A stretch of DNA of 24,595 nt from Verrucomicrobiales bacterium (GCA_028293305.1 JAQGPD010000595.1:1-24595); one strand, 5' to 3'. Shown: positions 15,330-23,142, numbered from the stretch's first letter. The notes: generated by a model not told the origin, from the sequence alone. A program made the numbers and translations.

Positions 15330-16712
15330 ATGTCCATCATTTCACCTTATTCCGGTTTCACCCGCCGATCCATGCTGCGCACCACCGCCTCCGGTTTCGG
15401 GGCCATGGCTTTGGCTGGTTTGCTGGGGCAGCAGGGCCGTGCGGCGGAGACCGTGACGGCGGCTGGCGAAAAGCCTTTGTTGCCCAAAACGCCGCATTTT
15501 CCCGCCAAGGCGAAGCGGGTTATTTTTGTGTTCATGGAAGGGGCCATGTCCGGCCACGACACCTTTGAATACAAACCCGAGCTTCAGAAAAACGGCGGCA
15601 GATCCGGTCCCGGAGGCGGCACCCTGACACCTTCCAAATTCGCGTTCAGCCAGCATGGGCAGAGTGGTGCGTGGTTTTCGGAGTTGCTGCCCAACATTGC
15701 CAAACATGCTGACAAAATGTGCTGGCTGCGGGGGCTGCACACGGACACGCCCGCGCATCCGCAGGCGGTGGTGCAGTTGCATACCGGCAGTGCGAATGCC
15801 GCGCTGACGAGGCCTAGCATGGGATCGTGGTTGCTCTATGGATTAGGGACGGACAACCAGGATTTGCCAGGATATATAACCATCAATCCCTCGCCTAATT
15901 TTGGCGGGGCGGTAAATTACGGCAGCGCATTTCTGCCCGCGCATTTCCAGGGGACACGGATCAGCGACACCGGTTTTGTGCCTAACTTGAAAGCTGTTTC
16001 CCCGGTGGCGCGGCAGCGGCGGCAGTTGGATTTGATCCAATCCATGAACCGGGATTTCGCGGCGGCTCCGGGAGCGCCGGATGCCTTGGAGGGGGTGATC
16101 GAGTCGTATGAATTGGCGTTCCGCATGCAGGGCCGGGTGCCGGAATTGTTGGATATTTCCAAGGAGCCGGAATCTGTTAAAGCGGCGTATGGAATCAAGG
16201 ACGGAGCGGCGGGGTCGTTCGCGCGGCAGTGCCTGATGGCGCGCCGGCTGAGCGAGGCGGGGGTGCGTTTTGTGGAAATCTGCCATCCGGGATGGGATCA
16301 TCATAACAACTTGCACAATGGCCTCATCGCGCGGTGCGGCGCGGTGGATCAGGCGACCTCGGCCTTGCTTCAGGATTTGGCGGACCGGAATCTGTTGGAT
16401 GAAACGCTGGTGATTTTCGGATCCGAGTTCGGACGGCAGCCCACCTCGCAGGGGCCGGACGGGCGGGATCATAACATCACCGGCTATTCCATGTTCCTGG
16501 CCGGCGCCGGCGTGAAAAAAGGCTACACCTATGGAAGCACCGATGAATTGGGCATCAAGGCGGTGACGGGCCGGATGCACACGAACGACCTGCATGCCAC
16601 GCTTTTGGCCTTGATGGGGCTGGACCATGAGCGCCTGACGTGGCGGTATGGCGGACGGGATTTTCGGCTCACGGATGTGGCGGGATCGGTGGCGACGGAG
16701 ATCTTCGCGTGA
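15330..16712 (+). CDS. DUF1501 protein, Tat-exported
   Basis: The product has 460 residues. The ATG at 15330 is preferred because the Tat-type signal peptide follows (SGFTRRSMLRTTASGFGAMA, twin arginines at about residues 12-13, then a hydrophobic run to GRA). The frame is open further upstream but only through the end of the preceding gene. The body has the DUF1501 features FVFMEGAMSGHDTFEYKP, the HPGWDHHNN segment, FGSEFGRQPTSQGPDGRDHN, and TGRMHTNDLHATLLALMGLD at the C-terminus. The family shares the alkaline phosphatase/sulfatase fold; its reaction is undetermined. It is the standard partner of DUF1549/DUF1553 proteins, which lie immediately upstream here. Tat export suggests a protein folded, perhaps metal-loaded, before translocation. 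No recognisable Shine-Dalgarno. Confidence 0.92.
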   Translation: MSIISPYSGFTRRSMLRTTASGFGAMALAGLLGQQGRAAETVTAAGEKPLLPKTPHFPAKAKRVIFVFMEGAMSGHDTFEYKPELQKNGGRSGPGGGTLTPSKFAFSQHGQSGAWFSELLPNIAKHADKMCWLRGLHTDTPAHPQAVVQLHTGSANAALTRPSMGSWLLYGLGTDNQDLPGYITINPSPNFGGAVNYGSAFLPAHFQGTRISDTGFVPNLKAVSPVARQRRQLDLIQSMNRDFAAAPGAPDALEGVIESYELAFRMQGRVPELLDISKEPESVKAAYGIKDGAAGSFARQCLMARRLSEAGVRFVEICHPGWDHHNNLHNGLIARCGAVDQATSALLQDLADRNLLDETLVIFGSEFGRQPTSQGPDGRDHNITGYSMFLAGAGVKKGYTYGSTDELGIKAVTGRMHTNDLHATLLALMGLDHERLTWRYGGRDFRLTDVAGSVATEIFA

Positions 16713-16804
16713 GCGCGGGGCAGTGGATCGGTCAGGTTTTTGGATGCGGTCCGGGTCGGAATTCCCGCTTTTCATTCCACGGAAAATGCCGTTTTTGGAA
16801 GCCC

Positions 16805-18115
16805 ATGTCCTCCGCTGACTCTCCTGTGCCCCGCTTTTCCCTGGGCCGCCCATGGTTGGATGCCCTGACTGTCGGCATCGGCCTGGCGGTTTTGAACCTT
16901 ATTATATCGCGGCAGGACCCCGGCTGGCTGGAGTTGAATCCTTCGCCCTGGGTGCTGCTGCCTCTGGTGTGCGGGGCGCGGTATGGATTCCGCTGGGGAT
17001 TTTTGTCAGGCGCGGCGGCTTCCCTGGGACTGCTGGCGATCCTATTGATAACGCACCGGGAAATGGTGGCGGCGCATCCGCTTTTTTTCCTGGCGCTTCC
17101 CACGGTGGGACTGCTGGCGGGTGAGGCGCATGCGTTGTTTGCCGGGAAATTGGCCGAACGCGATGACGCGGTGGAGGTGTTGACGGTGCAGCGCGACCAC
17201 CTTGGCGCGGATCTCGAGGTGGCGGAGGATGCCCGGTTCGAACTCCAGGAGCGGCTTGCTCTTCTCAATGCCGACACCGCTTCCCTGGATCAACAATTGC
17301 GCGGCCTCTTCGAGCCGGGTGCCGGGCCGGTTTTTCCCCACCTGCTGCGTCTGCTGCGGGACACTGCCGGCGTGACGGATGCGGCGCTCTATCAAATCAA
17401 CGGCGGCACGCTCACGCTGCAGTCCCTGATCGGCGTGGCGGATGCCCTGCCGGCCACGCTCAGCCTTGCGGAAACGGAAATCGCGCACCTCGCCGTGACC
17501 CGTCAGTCGCTGGTCACCTGCCGCCAGGTTTGGTCCACCGTGCCGGCGCAGAGCAGTCCCTGGCTGGCGGCGCTTCCGTGGCCGATTGCCTCCGGTCCGG
17601 CCCGCAGTCTGCTGTTGATCCACCGGATGAATTTCCAAGCCGTCAATTGGCGCACATTTTCCCGCATTCAAATGATCTGCCGTTGGGTGGCGCAATTCAT
17701 GGAACTGCGCGGCCTCGACGGCACGACCGAGCCCACCGCCGGCCCCTTGGTGGTATCGCCGGAAATCCTGCGCCGCGCTTCCAACGATGCCGCCGCCGCG
17801 CACCGGGAGCACAGCCTGCCATCAACCACCGTCCATTTCCGACTCGCGTCCGGCTCCACCCAGGAGCAGGCGGCCCGGCTGGGCATGCTGGTGGCCCCGC
17901 AGCTGCGCACCACCGATCTCGCGACGCAGCACCCTGACGGCTCGGTCGAGGTTTTGTTATCGTTCGACGGCGCGCGGGATGCGGAACGCTTTCATCAGCG
18001 CGTGCTCGGCCTCGCCGCACGGGATGCCCTGCTGCAGGGCCGCCTGCTGGCGGAACCCGGCGCCGAAACCTCCACCCCCTCCAGTCCGGCGGATACCGAC
18101 CGGGCCGCCGCCTGA
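16805..18115 (+). CDS. pelD: PelD-like c-di-GMP receptor of Pel polysaccharide synthesis
   Basis: This 436-residue inner-membrane protein is close to the length of Pseudomonas PelD. The ATG at 16805 starts MSSADSPVPRF; the frame is open upstream into the DUF1501 gene but that part is not signal-like. Four hydrophobic segments lie within about residues 17-105, followed by a coiled-coil-like stretch rich in Glu, Leu and Asp (about 110-165), a GAF-like domain (about 170-300) and a degenerate GGDEF-like C-terminal domain with no GGDEF signature. An RTTD sequence at 368-371 fits the RxxD inhibitory-site motif by which PelD binds c-di-GMP. Family knowledge: c-di-GMP-bound PelD activates Pel synthesis through PelF. 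It heads pelDEFG, 17 bases before pelE. A purine-rich GGAAG seven or so bases before the ATG is the closest thing to a Shine-Dalgarno in the window. Confidence 0.85.
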   Translation: MSSADSPVPRFSLGRPWLDALTVGIGLAVLNLIISRQDPGWLELNPSPWVLLPLVCGARYGFRWGFLSGAAASLGLLAILLITHREMVAAHPLFFLALPTVGLLAGEAHALFAGKLAERDDAVEVLTVQRDHLGADLEVAEDARFELQERLALLNADTASLDQQLRGLFEPGAGPVFPHLLRLLRDTAGVTDAALYQINGGTLTLQSLIGVADALPATLSLAETEIAHLAVTRQSLVTCRQVWSTVPAQSSPWLAALPWPIASGPARSLLLIHRMNFQAVNWRTFSRIQMICRWVAQFMELRGLDGTTEPTAGPLVVSPEILRRASNDAAAAHREHSLPSTTVHFRLASGSTQEQAARLGMLVAPQLRTTDLATQHPDGSVEVLLSFDGARDAERFHQRVLGLAARDALLQGRLLAEPGAETSTPSSPADTDRAAA

Positions 18116-18132
18116 TTTTTGCGCTGCCTCCC

Positions 18133-19161
18133 ATGCTGCGGAATCCCACTTTCACCGCTCCGGTTTTCGCCCTCCTGGCAGCCGCGGACGCGGTGGCCTG
18201 CGCCGGGCTCGCCCATGCCCCGGTGGGCTGGCCGCTGACTTTCCTGACATGGAATGGAACTTCGGATTCCGCCTGGATCCTGCACGGCGGCGTGGCGGTA
18301 TTGGCCGGCATTCTCGGCGCGGTTTCCCTGCATGCCGGCAGCTTCCTGACACGTCTGACGCTGGCCTTGTTCTGCATGGTCATCGCCGCGGCCATTCCGG
18401 TTTTGGGCATCCTCATCATCACGGCCCTGGCCTTGATTTTGCGCCATCCCTCCACCGGCGGGCTGCGCGCGGAGGAGCGGTTTGTCTTCGGCAATCCGGA
18501 AGCGCTGGCTGCCCGGCGCGAGTCCCGCGGACCCCGGCCGCTCCTCACGCCTTTTGCGGAAAACTTCCGCCTCATGGACGAGGACACCCTTTGTCAGGCG
18601 ATTCTCGGCCTGAAGCACCTCGGCCCCGCCGCCAGCATCGCGCCATTTCTCCGCCGCTTCCAACAGGACCCGCGCACCTCCGTCCAGTTCACCGCCCAGG
18701 CCGTCCTCACCGGCACCACCGAAACCCTGGAGGAAACCGCCCGCGAACTCCGCGCCCGCCTGACCGCGACTCCGGACGATCCCGAAACCCTCCTCGCTCT
18801 GGCGGGGACGCTGGACCAACTCGCGGACTGGACCCCGCCCGGCGACACCACCGCCGCGATTTACCGGCGCGACGCCTTCGCGGTCCTGACAAAACTGGAA
18901 TCCCATCCCGCTTTGCAAAACCGCGTGCTGCCCTTGCTGGCGCGACTGCAACTGGCCTCGGGCGATCCCCAATCCTCCCTGCAAACCACCTCCCGCTGGA
19001 TCGGCCAATCCGGCCCCGGTGATGAGGCCGCGCACGCCGCGCTGCTGGAGTCCCTTTTTCAACAAACCCGCTGGGACGATCTCTCCGCCGCCGCGCTGCA
19101 AAGTCCATTGCAGCCCGGCAAGGCCGAGTCGCTCGCCTTCTGGACGCAGCCCACTGCCTGA
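18133..19161 (+). CDS. pelE: PelE-like membrane/TPR protein
   Basis: The 342-residue product, about the size of known PelE, has hydrophobic segments near residues 8-28, 50-70 and 75-103. The rest is a soluble, Ala/Leu-rich helical region (about 140-335) of TPR-like helix pairs. Sequence identity alone is weak evidence; the call rests on this architecture and on its exact place between pelD and pelF. Family knowledge: PelE links PelD, PelF and PelG in the inner-membrane synthase complex and stimulates the glycosyltransferase. The ATG is 17 bases after the pelD stop, implying translational coupling. The stop codon lies in a CCTGAC context. Three CCTGACA copies and one TGTCAGG copy lie in the gene, one of the densest clusters for its length. 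No Shine-Dalgarno. Confidence 0.78.
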   Translation: MLRNPTFTAPVFALLAAADAVACAGLAHAPVGWPLTFLTWNGTSDSAWILHGGVAVLAGILGAVSLHAGSFLTRLTLALFCMVIAAAIPVLGILIITALALILRHPSTGGLRAEERFVFGNPEALAARRESRGPRPLLTPFAENFRLMDEDTLCQAILGLKHLGPAASIAPFLRRFQQDPRTSVQFTAQAVLTGTTETLEETARELRARLTATPDDPETLLALAGTLDQLADWTPPGDTTAAIYRRDAFAVLTKLESHPALQNRVLPLLARLQLASGDPQSSLQTTSRWIGQSGPGDEAAHAALLESLFQQTRWDDLSAAALQSPLQPGKAESLAFWTQPTA

Positions 19162-19232
19162 CTGCTTTGCCTATCACCTCCCGATTTTCCGCCTGACACT
19201 TTCAAAATCCGACCCGCCCGAATCCGCCGTTC
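19162..19232. other. pelE-pelF spacer
   Basis: The 71-base gap has no hairpin terminator. It contains one CCTGACA motif (19192-19198), showing that the word also occurs outside coding sequence. No Shine-Dalgarno precedes the pelF ATG. Confidence 0.4.
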
Positions 19233-20759
19233 ATGTTCCGCCGCCCCAAACCCAGCCCGGATGTCTGCCTTCTCCTGGAAGGCACCTATCCATACGTCTC
19301 CGGCGGCGTTTCCACCTGGGTGCATCAAATCATCACCGCGCTGCCGGACCTGACGTTTTCCATTTTTTTCATCGGTTCCGAAAAAGCCGACCATGCCAAA
19401 TTCAAATACCAACTGCCCGCCAACGTCCTGGGCGTTGAGGAAATCTATCTCCACGAAAACACCACGCGCAGCCGGCGGCGGGGCCGGTCGGATGCCGATC
19501 CCGGATCCGTCCATAATGCTGTTAGAAAACTGCTGTCGCACGCGCCCGAGGACCCACGCGCCTCCGATGCCCTGGCGGAACTTTCGGCGGCGGTGGCCCG
19601 ACTCGCCTCGCACCAATCCTTCGACGACTTCTGGCGCGAGGCCGGCACCTGGCAACTCATCCAGGAACTCTATCACACCTACGCCGAGGAGGGCGCGTTC
19701 CTCGATTTTTTCTGGTCGCTGCGCAGCCTCGTGGAACCCGTGTGGCGCCTCATGTCATCCGTGCTTCAGGTCCCGCCGGCCCGGGTCTATCACAGCTTGT
19801 CCACGGGCTATGCGGGCTTTGTCGGAGGGTTGGCGGCGCGCCATTACGATGCCGCGTTCCTGTTGAGCGAGCATGGGATTTATGTCAGGGAGCGCATCGC
19901 CGATCTTCAAAAAGCGCGCTGGATCCACGATCCTCCCGTGCTCCGCCCGGACCTCTGCCAGCGGCCCGCCCTGCTGCGCCGGATCTGGATTGCGTTCTTC
20001 ACTTTGCTGGGCCGTTTCGCCTATCAAACCTCGCATCACATCACCACGCTCTTCGGCCGCAATGCCGGGTTTCAGATCGAGCTGGGCGCGCCTCCGGAAA
20101 AGTTGGAGATCATTCCCAACGGCGTGCATTCGCCGGATTTTTACAATCTGCGCGGCCAACGGCAGGCGCTGATTTCCCGGCAGAACGGGCGCGAAGTCGT
20201 CGGTTTTCTGGGCCGCGTGGTTTCCATCAAGGACGTCAAAACGCTGCTCCGCGCCGCGCGCCTGACCATCGACCAGCGGCCGAATGCCAGGTTTCTCATC
20301 GCCGGTCCGCTGGAGGAGGAGCCGGACTATGCCGCCGCCTGCCAGGAATTGAGCCGTCGGCTGGGCTTGGAAAATCATGTGCAATTCCTCGGTCCGCAGC
20401 AGCGCGACGACCTGTTGCCCGCCATCGATGTCATGCTCCTGACAAGTCTCAGCGAGGGCCTGCCGTTTGTTATTCTGGAGGCCTTCGCCGCCGGCATTCC
20501 CTGCGTCAGCACGGACGTCGGGTCCTGCCGCGAACTTATCGAAGGGCGTGAAGGGGAGTCCCCGCCGCTCGGCGCCGCGGGCCTGGTCACGCCGGTGGGG
20601 GATGCCGCGCGGCTTTCCACCGCGCTCATCCGACTGCTTTCGGACCGCGGCCTGGCCTCCCGCATGGGCGATGCCGGGCGCCTGCGCGCGTCCACCTATT
20701 ACGCCCGCGACAACGTCGTCCAGCGATACCGCGAACTCTATCACATGTCCACCCGCTGA
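19233..20759 (+). CDS. pelF: PelF, cytoplasmic GT4-family glycosyltransferase of Pel synthesis
   Basis: This 508-residue product matches the length of PelF. It opens with the family signature VCLLLEGTYPYVSGGVSTWV (about residues 11-30), the glycine-rich nucleotide-sugar loop. The C-terminal Rossmann domain has IPNGVHSPDFY, VVGFLGRVVSIKDVKTLLRA, and the GT4 EX7E motif with Glu408 and Glu416 in SEGLPFVILEAFAAGIP. Family knowledge: PelF uses UDP-activated sugars to polymerise the partly de-N-acetylated galactosamine/glucosamine-rich Pel chain, and works with PelD, PelE and PelG at the inner membrane. No transmembrane segments are evident. Recognition is strong. The ATG at 19233 aligns with the expected N-terminus of the family. 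Confidence 0.95.
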   Translation: MFRRPKPSPDVCLLLEGTYPYVSGGVSTWVHQIITALPDLTFSIFFIGSEKADHAKFKYQLPANVLGVEEIYLHENTTRSRRRGRSDADPGSVHNAVRKLLSHAPEDPRASDALAELSAAVARLASHQSFDDFWREAGTWQLIQELYHTYAEEGAFLDFFWSLRSLVEPVWRLMSSVLQVPPARVYHSLSTGYAGFVGGLAARHYDAAFLLSEHGIYVRERIADLQKARWIHDPPVLRPDLCQRPALLRRIWIAFFTLLGRFAYQTSHHITTLFGRNAGFQIELGAPPEKLEIIPNGVHSPDFYNLRGQRQALISRQNGREVVGFLGRVVSIKDVKTLLRAARLTIDQRPNARFLIAGPLEEEPDYAAACQELSRRLGLENHVQFLGPQQRDDLLPAIDVMLLTSLSEGLPFVILEAFAAGIPCVSTDVGSCRELIEGREGESPPLGAAGLVTPVGDAARLSTALIRLLSDRGLASRMGDAGRLRASTYYARDNVVQRYRELYHMSTR

Positions 20760-20826
20760 GCCGCCGAAGGCCGCCGGAAAATCCTGACATTTCCCCACGT
20801 TCCCCACTTTTTATTCCTCCTTCTTC
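20760..20826. other. pelF-pelG spacer
   Basis: The 67-base gap has no terminator hairpin. It carries a CCTGACA motif (20783-20789) and then a pyrimidine-rich run (TTTTTATTCCTCCTTCTT) directly before the pelG ATG, where a Shine-Dalgarno would be expected but is absent. Confidence 0.4.
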
Positions 20827-22206
20827 ATGGCCGGCATCGGATTCGAACTGAAACACCTCTCGCGTCACCAAAACGTGGAGGGCATCCTGCGCGCCTATGG
20901 TTATGCGGCCATCATCAGCAGCGGGCCGTGGATCATCTCCATCTTCGCCCTGCTGATCCTGACGTTTTTTCTGCGTCCGATCCTGGCCAAGGCGGAACTG
21001 GATTTGTTTTCCGCCTCCATCACGCACGCCTACGCGTTTTCGCTCATCCTGGTGGGGCCGCTGCAACTGGTGCTGACGCGTCACGCGGCCGACCGGTTTT
21101 TCACCAAATCCACGGACAGCATTTTCCCGGCATGTTATGGCGCCCTCGCCCTGACCGCCGTGCTTGCCGCCGCGGGCGGGGGTTGGTTTTTCCATCATGC
21201 GGTGCCGGGCGATGCCATCTATCAATTCTCGGCCACGGCGCTGCTGCTGCTGGTTTCGTGCATTTTCATCGTCTCGAATTATCTGAATGCCCTGCGGGAT
21301 TACAAATCCGTGGTCGCCGGGTTCGCGATTGGTTATGCCTCCGCCTGCGGGCTCGCCTGGCTGGGAGCGCGGTGGTTCGGTCCATCCGCGGTGCTTCCGG
21401 GTTTTGTCGCCGGGCATGGCGTTTTGCTGGTATGGCTGATCGGCTGTCTGCACCGGGAATTCGGCCGGCCCGGACCGGGTGCGCGCAGTGCGTGGGATTT
21501 TCTGCATTACTTCAAAAAGTTCCCCGCCCTGGCGTTTTGTGGATTTTTCTACAGCCTGGGCATCTGGGCGGACAAGCTGGTGTTCTGGTGGTTTTCCGGC
21601 AGCCGGCAGCCGATCGTTCCCGGTGGTTGGCTGTATGCAGCGCCACAATATGACACAGCCGTTTACCTCAGTTTCCTCAGCATCGTGCCGGGCATGGCGG
21701 TGTTTTTCCTGAAGCTGGAAACGGAATTCGCCGGAAAATACGCCGCCTTTTTCTCCGCTATCGAGGACCGGGGGCCGCTCTCCCAAATCCAGGCCGCGAA
21801 GCAGGAAGTCATCGCCACGCTCCGCAACGGGCTGGGGCAATTGTTCAAAATCCAAGGATTGGTCACGGCGTTCCTCGTCGTCTTCGCCCACCCCATCGCC
21901 GCCGCCGCGGGCATCGGTTCCATCCAGACAGGCATTTTCCAAATCACCCTTTTCGGCGCTTTTCTGCTGGTTGGATTTTTGTCCCTCCTGACGATTTTGT
22001 TCTACTTTGACGACCGGCGCGGGGTGCTCCTTGCCAGCCTGACTTTCGCGGGTTTAAATATCGGCCTCAGCCTGCCGACCATCCTCATGAATGAAGCCTG
22101 GTATGGCTTTGGATTCGTGGTCGCGGCGGGCCTTGCGCTGCTTATTGTCACGCATCGCGTCAACCATCACACCGCCCGCATGGAGGAGATGGTTTTCCGC
22201 GCCTGA
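20827..22206 (+). CDS. pelG: PelG, polytopic membrane protein of Pel synthesis
   Basis: This 459-residue integral membrane protein begins with the conserved PelG N-terminus MAGIGFELKHLS, continuing into AYGYAAIISSGPWIISIFAL. About twelve hydrophobic segments are spread over the chain, consistent with the MOP flippase-like fold proposed for PelG. Conserved features include GFFYSLGIWADKLVFWW (about residues 238-254) and SIVPGMAVFFLKLETEF (about 284-300). Family knowledge: PelG forms the inner-membrane synthase/translocation complex with PelD, PelE and PelF. The length is normal and no frameshift is seen. The stop is in a CCTGAC context and the deacylase gene follows after 32 bases, so the two are likely co-transcribed. 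There is no CCTGACA copy inside the gene. Confidence 0.95.
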   Translation: MAGIGFELKHLSRHQNVEGILRAYGYAAIISSGPWIISIFALLILTFFLRPILAKAELDLFSASITHAYAFSLILVGPLQLVLTRHAADRFFTKSTDSIFPACYGALALTAVLAAAGGGWFFHHAVPGDAIYQFSATALLLLVSCIFIVSNYLNALRDYKSVVAGFAIGYASACGLAWLGARWFGPSAVLPGFVAGHGVLLVWLIGCLHREFGRPGPGARSAWDFLHYFKKFPALAFCGFFYSLGIWADKLVFWWFSGSRQPIVPGGWLYAAPQYDTAVYLSFLSIVPGMAVFFLKLETEFAGKYAAFFSAIEDRGPLSQIQAAKQEVIATLRNGLGQLFKIQGLVTAFLVVFAHPIAAAAGIGSIQTGIFQITLFGAFLLVGFLSLLTILFYFDDRRGVLLASLTFAGLNIGLSLPTILMNEAWYGFGFVVAAGLALLIVTHRVNHHTARMEEMVFRA

Positions 22207-22238
22207 CCCTGTTCAATCCATTTTAGTAACTGTTAGCA

Positions 22239-23120
22239 ATGTCCGGTGTTCCGGACCCGAGTTTCATGAATGAGTCCACCGACCACCTGCGCGACCTTTG
22301 GGTCGAAGCCTCCGAAGACGTTGCCCGCCGCGTGGCCGCCGGCGACCGGCCGGGCGTGAAGGAACTGCTCATGCCGCTCATGCTGCAGGTCGCGTCCTCC
22401 ACCACGCTGAAGGCGGACTCGGCGGGATTTTGGGAGGATGGCGCGGCGCGGTTGTGGCTGCCGCGATTTGTTTTCCAACGCACCCAGATCGTCAAACACC
22501 GTTATAAAATCGGCATCTTCGCCGGCATCCACGGCGATGAACCGGCGGGCATCCTGGGGCTCATGGATTTTGTCAGGGAACTGGATGATCATCCGGAGCT
22601 AGGCAAGGAATTCCACATCCATCTCTATCCGTTATGCAATCCGTCGGGTTATCTCGCCGGCACGCGCGAGGCGTCCTCCGGCAAGGATCTGAACCGTGAA
22701 TTCTGGCGCAGCTCGGCCCAGCCGGAAGTCCAGTTCATGGAGGCCGAACTCCAGCGACGGAACTTCGACGGGATCATCGCGCTGCACTCGGACGACACCT
22801 GCGGCGGCTTCTACGGCTTCGCTCGTGACCGACTGATCTCCGAGCAGATGCTGGCTCCAGCCCTCGCGGCGGCGGGGAAAATTCTGCCGTGTGATCCGGG
22901 TTCGGTGATTGATGGATTCCACGCCGTGAACGGCATCATCCATTCCGCCTATGACGGGATTTTGTGCGCCAGTCCCACACAACGGCCGCAACCCTTCGAG
23001 GTCATCCTGGAAAGCCCGCAGACCGCGCCGCTCGACTTGCAACGACAGGCGTTTGTCCAGGCGCTGCGCGCGATTTTGATCAGCTACCGCGGCTTCATGG
23101 CCTACGGCGGGGATTTGTGA
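22239..23120 (+). CDS. M14/AstE-AspA-like zinc deacylase or carboxypeptidase
   Basis: The 293-residue protein resembles the succinylglutamate desuccinylase/aspartoacylase branch of the M14 zinc hydrolases. Zinc ligands are visible as His98 and Glu101 in FAGIHGDEPAG and His183 in IIALHSDDTCGG. The substrate-site region NPSGYLAGTREASSGKDLNREFW follows the first pair, and EVILESPQ near residue 255 may supply the catalytic Glu. No signal peptide is seen, so it should act in the cytoplasm. Such enzymes cleave amide bonds at an acylated or peptidyl amine; the substrate here is unknown. It lies 32 bases behind pelG on the same strand, hence probably in the pel transcript. Alternative start: ATG at 22266 (MNESTDHL). 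No Shine-Dalgarno precedes either start. Confidence 0.82.
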   Translation: MSGVPDPSFMNESTDHLRDLWVEASEDVARRVAAGDRPGVKELLMPLMLQVASSTTLKADSAGFWEDGAARLWLPRFVFQRTQIVKHRYKIGIFAGIHGDEPAGILGLMDFVRELDDHPELGKEFHIHLYPLCNPSGYLAGTREASSGKDLNREFWRSSAQPEVQFMEAELQRRNFDGIIALHSDDTCGGFYGFARDRLISEQMLAPALAAAGKILPCDPGSVIDGFHAVNGIIHSAYDGILCASPTQRPQPFEVILESPQTAPLDLQRQAFVQALRAILISYRGFMAYGGDL

Positions 23121-23142
23121 GGAACTTCGGGTTTGTCAGGCT
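23121..23142. other. Convergent 3' junction carrying TGTCAGG
   Basis: The two convergent stops are only 22 bases apart. No stem-loop terminator is visible. A TGTCAGG copy (23134-23140) fills part of the gap. Confidence 0.4.

Larger units (their letters stand above)
432..23140. repeat. Dispersed heptamer CCTGACA/TGTCAGG, about 47 copies
   Basis: Read by eye. CCTGACA starts at 1675, 1885, 1975, 2098, 2218, 2818, 2998, 3211, 3622, 3757, 4247, 5048, 5219, 6099, 6173, 6707, 9242, 10453, 10729, 11446, 11942, 12893, 14053, 14516, 15001, 15623, 18243, 18345, 18885, 19192, 20438, 20783. TGTCAGG starts at 432, 3507, 5704, 5900, 8866, 9707, 13179, 13858, 14586, 14860, 17004, 18592, 19883, 22571, 23134. 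At roughly 60% GC about 3 copies would be expected on both strands together. Within genes the word is read as Leu-Thr (CTG ACA), Pro-Asp (CCT GAC A), Val-Arg (GTC AGG), Ser-Gly (TCA GG) or Cys-Gln, so protein sequence does not explain it. Position 8 leans to A/T. Function is unknown; DNA uptake signal, Chi-like or segregation word are candidates. Confidence 0.85.

Noticed and set aside
16779..16796. ACGG-AAAATG-CCGT followed by T-run as a terminator before pelD
   Set aside because: The stem is only four base pairs, too weak to call, and it lies just before the pelD start.
20626..21942. A 438-codon minus-strand open frame across pelF and pelG
   Set aside because: It is antisense to two strongly recognised pel genes and has a charged, Gln/Arg-rich translation without recognisable motifs.
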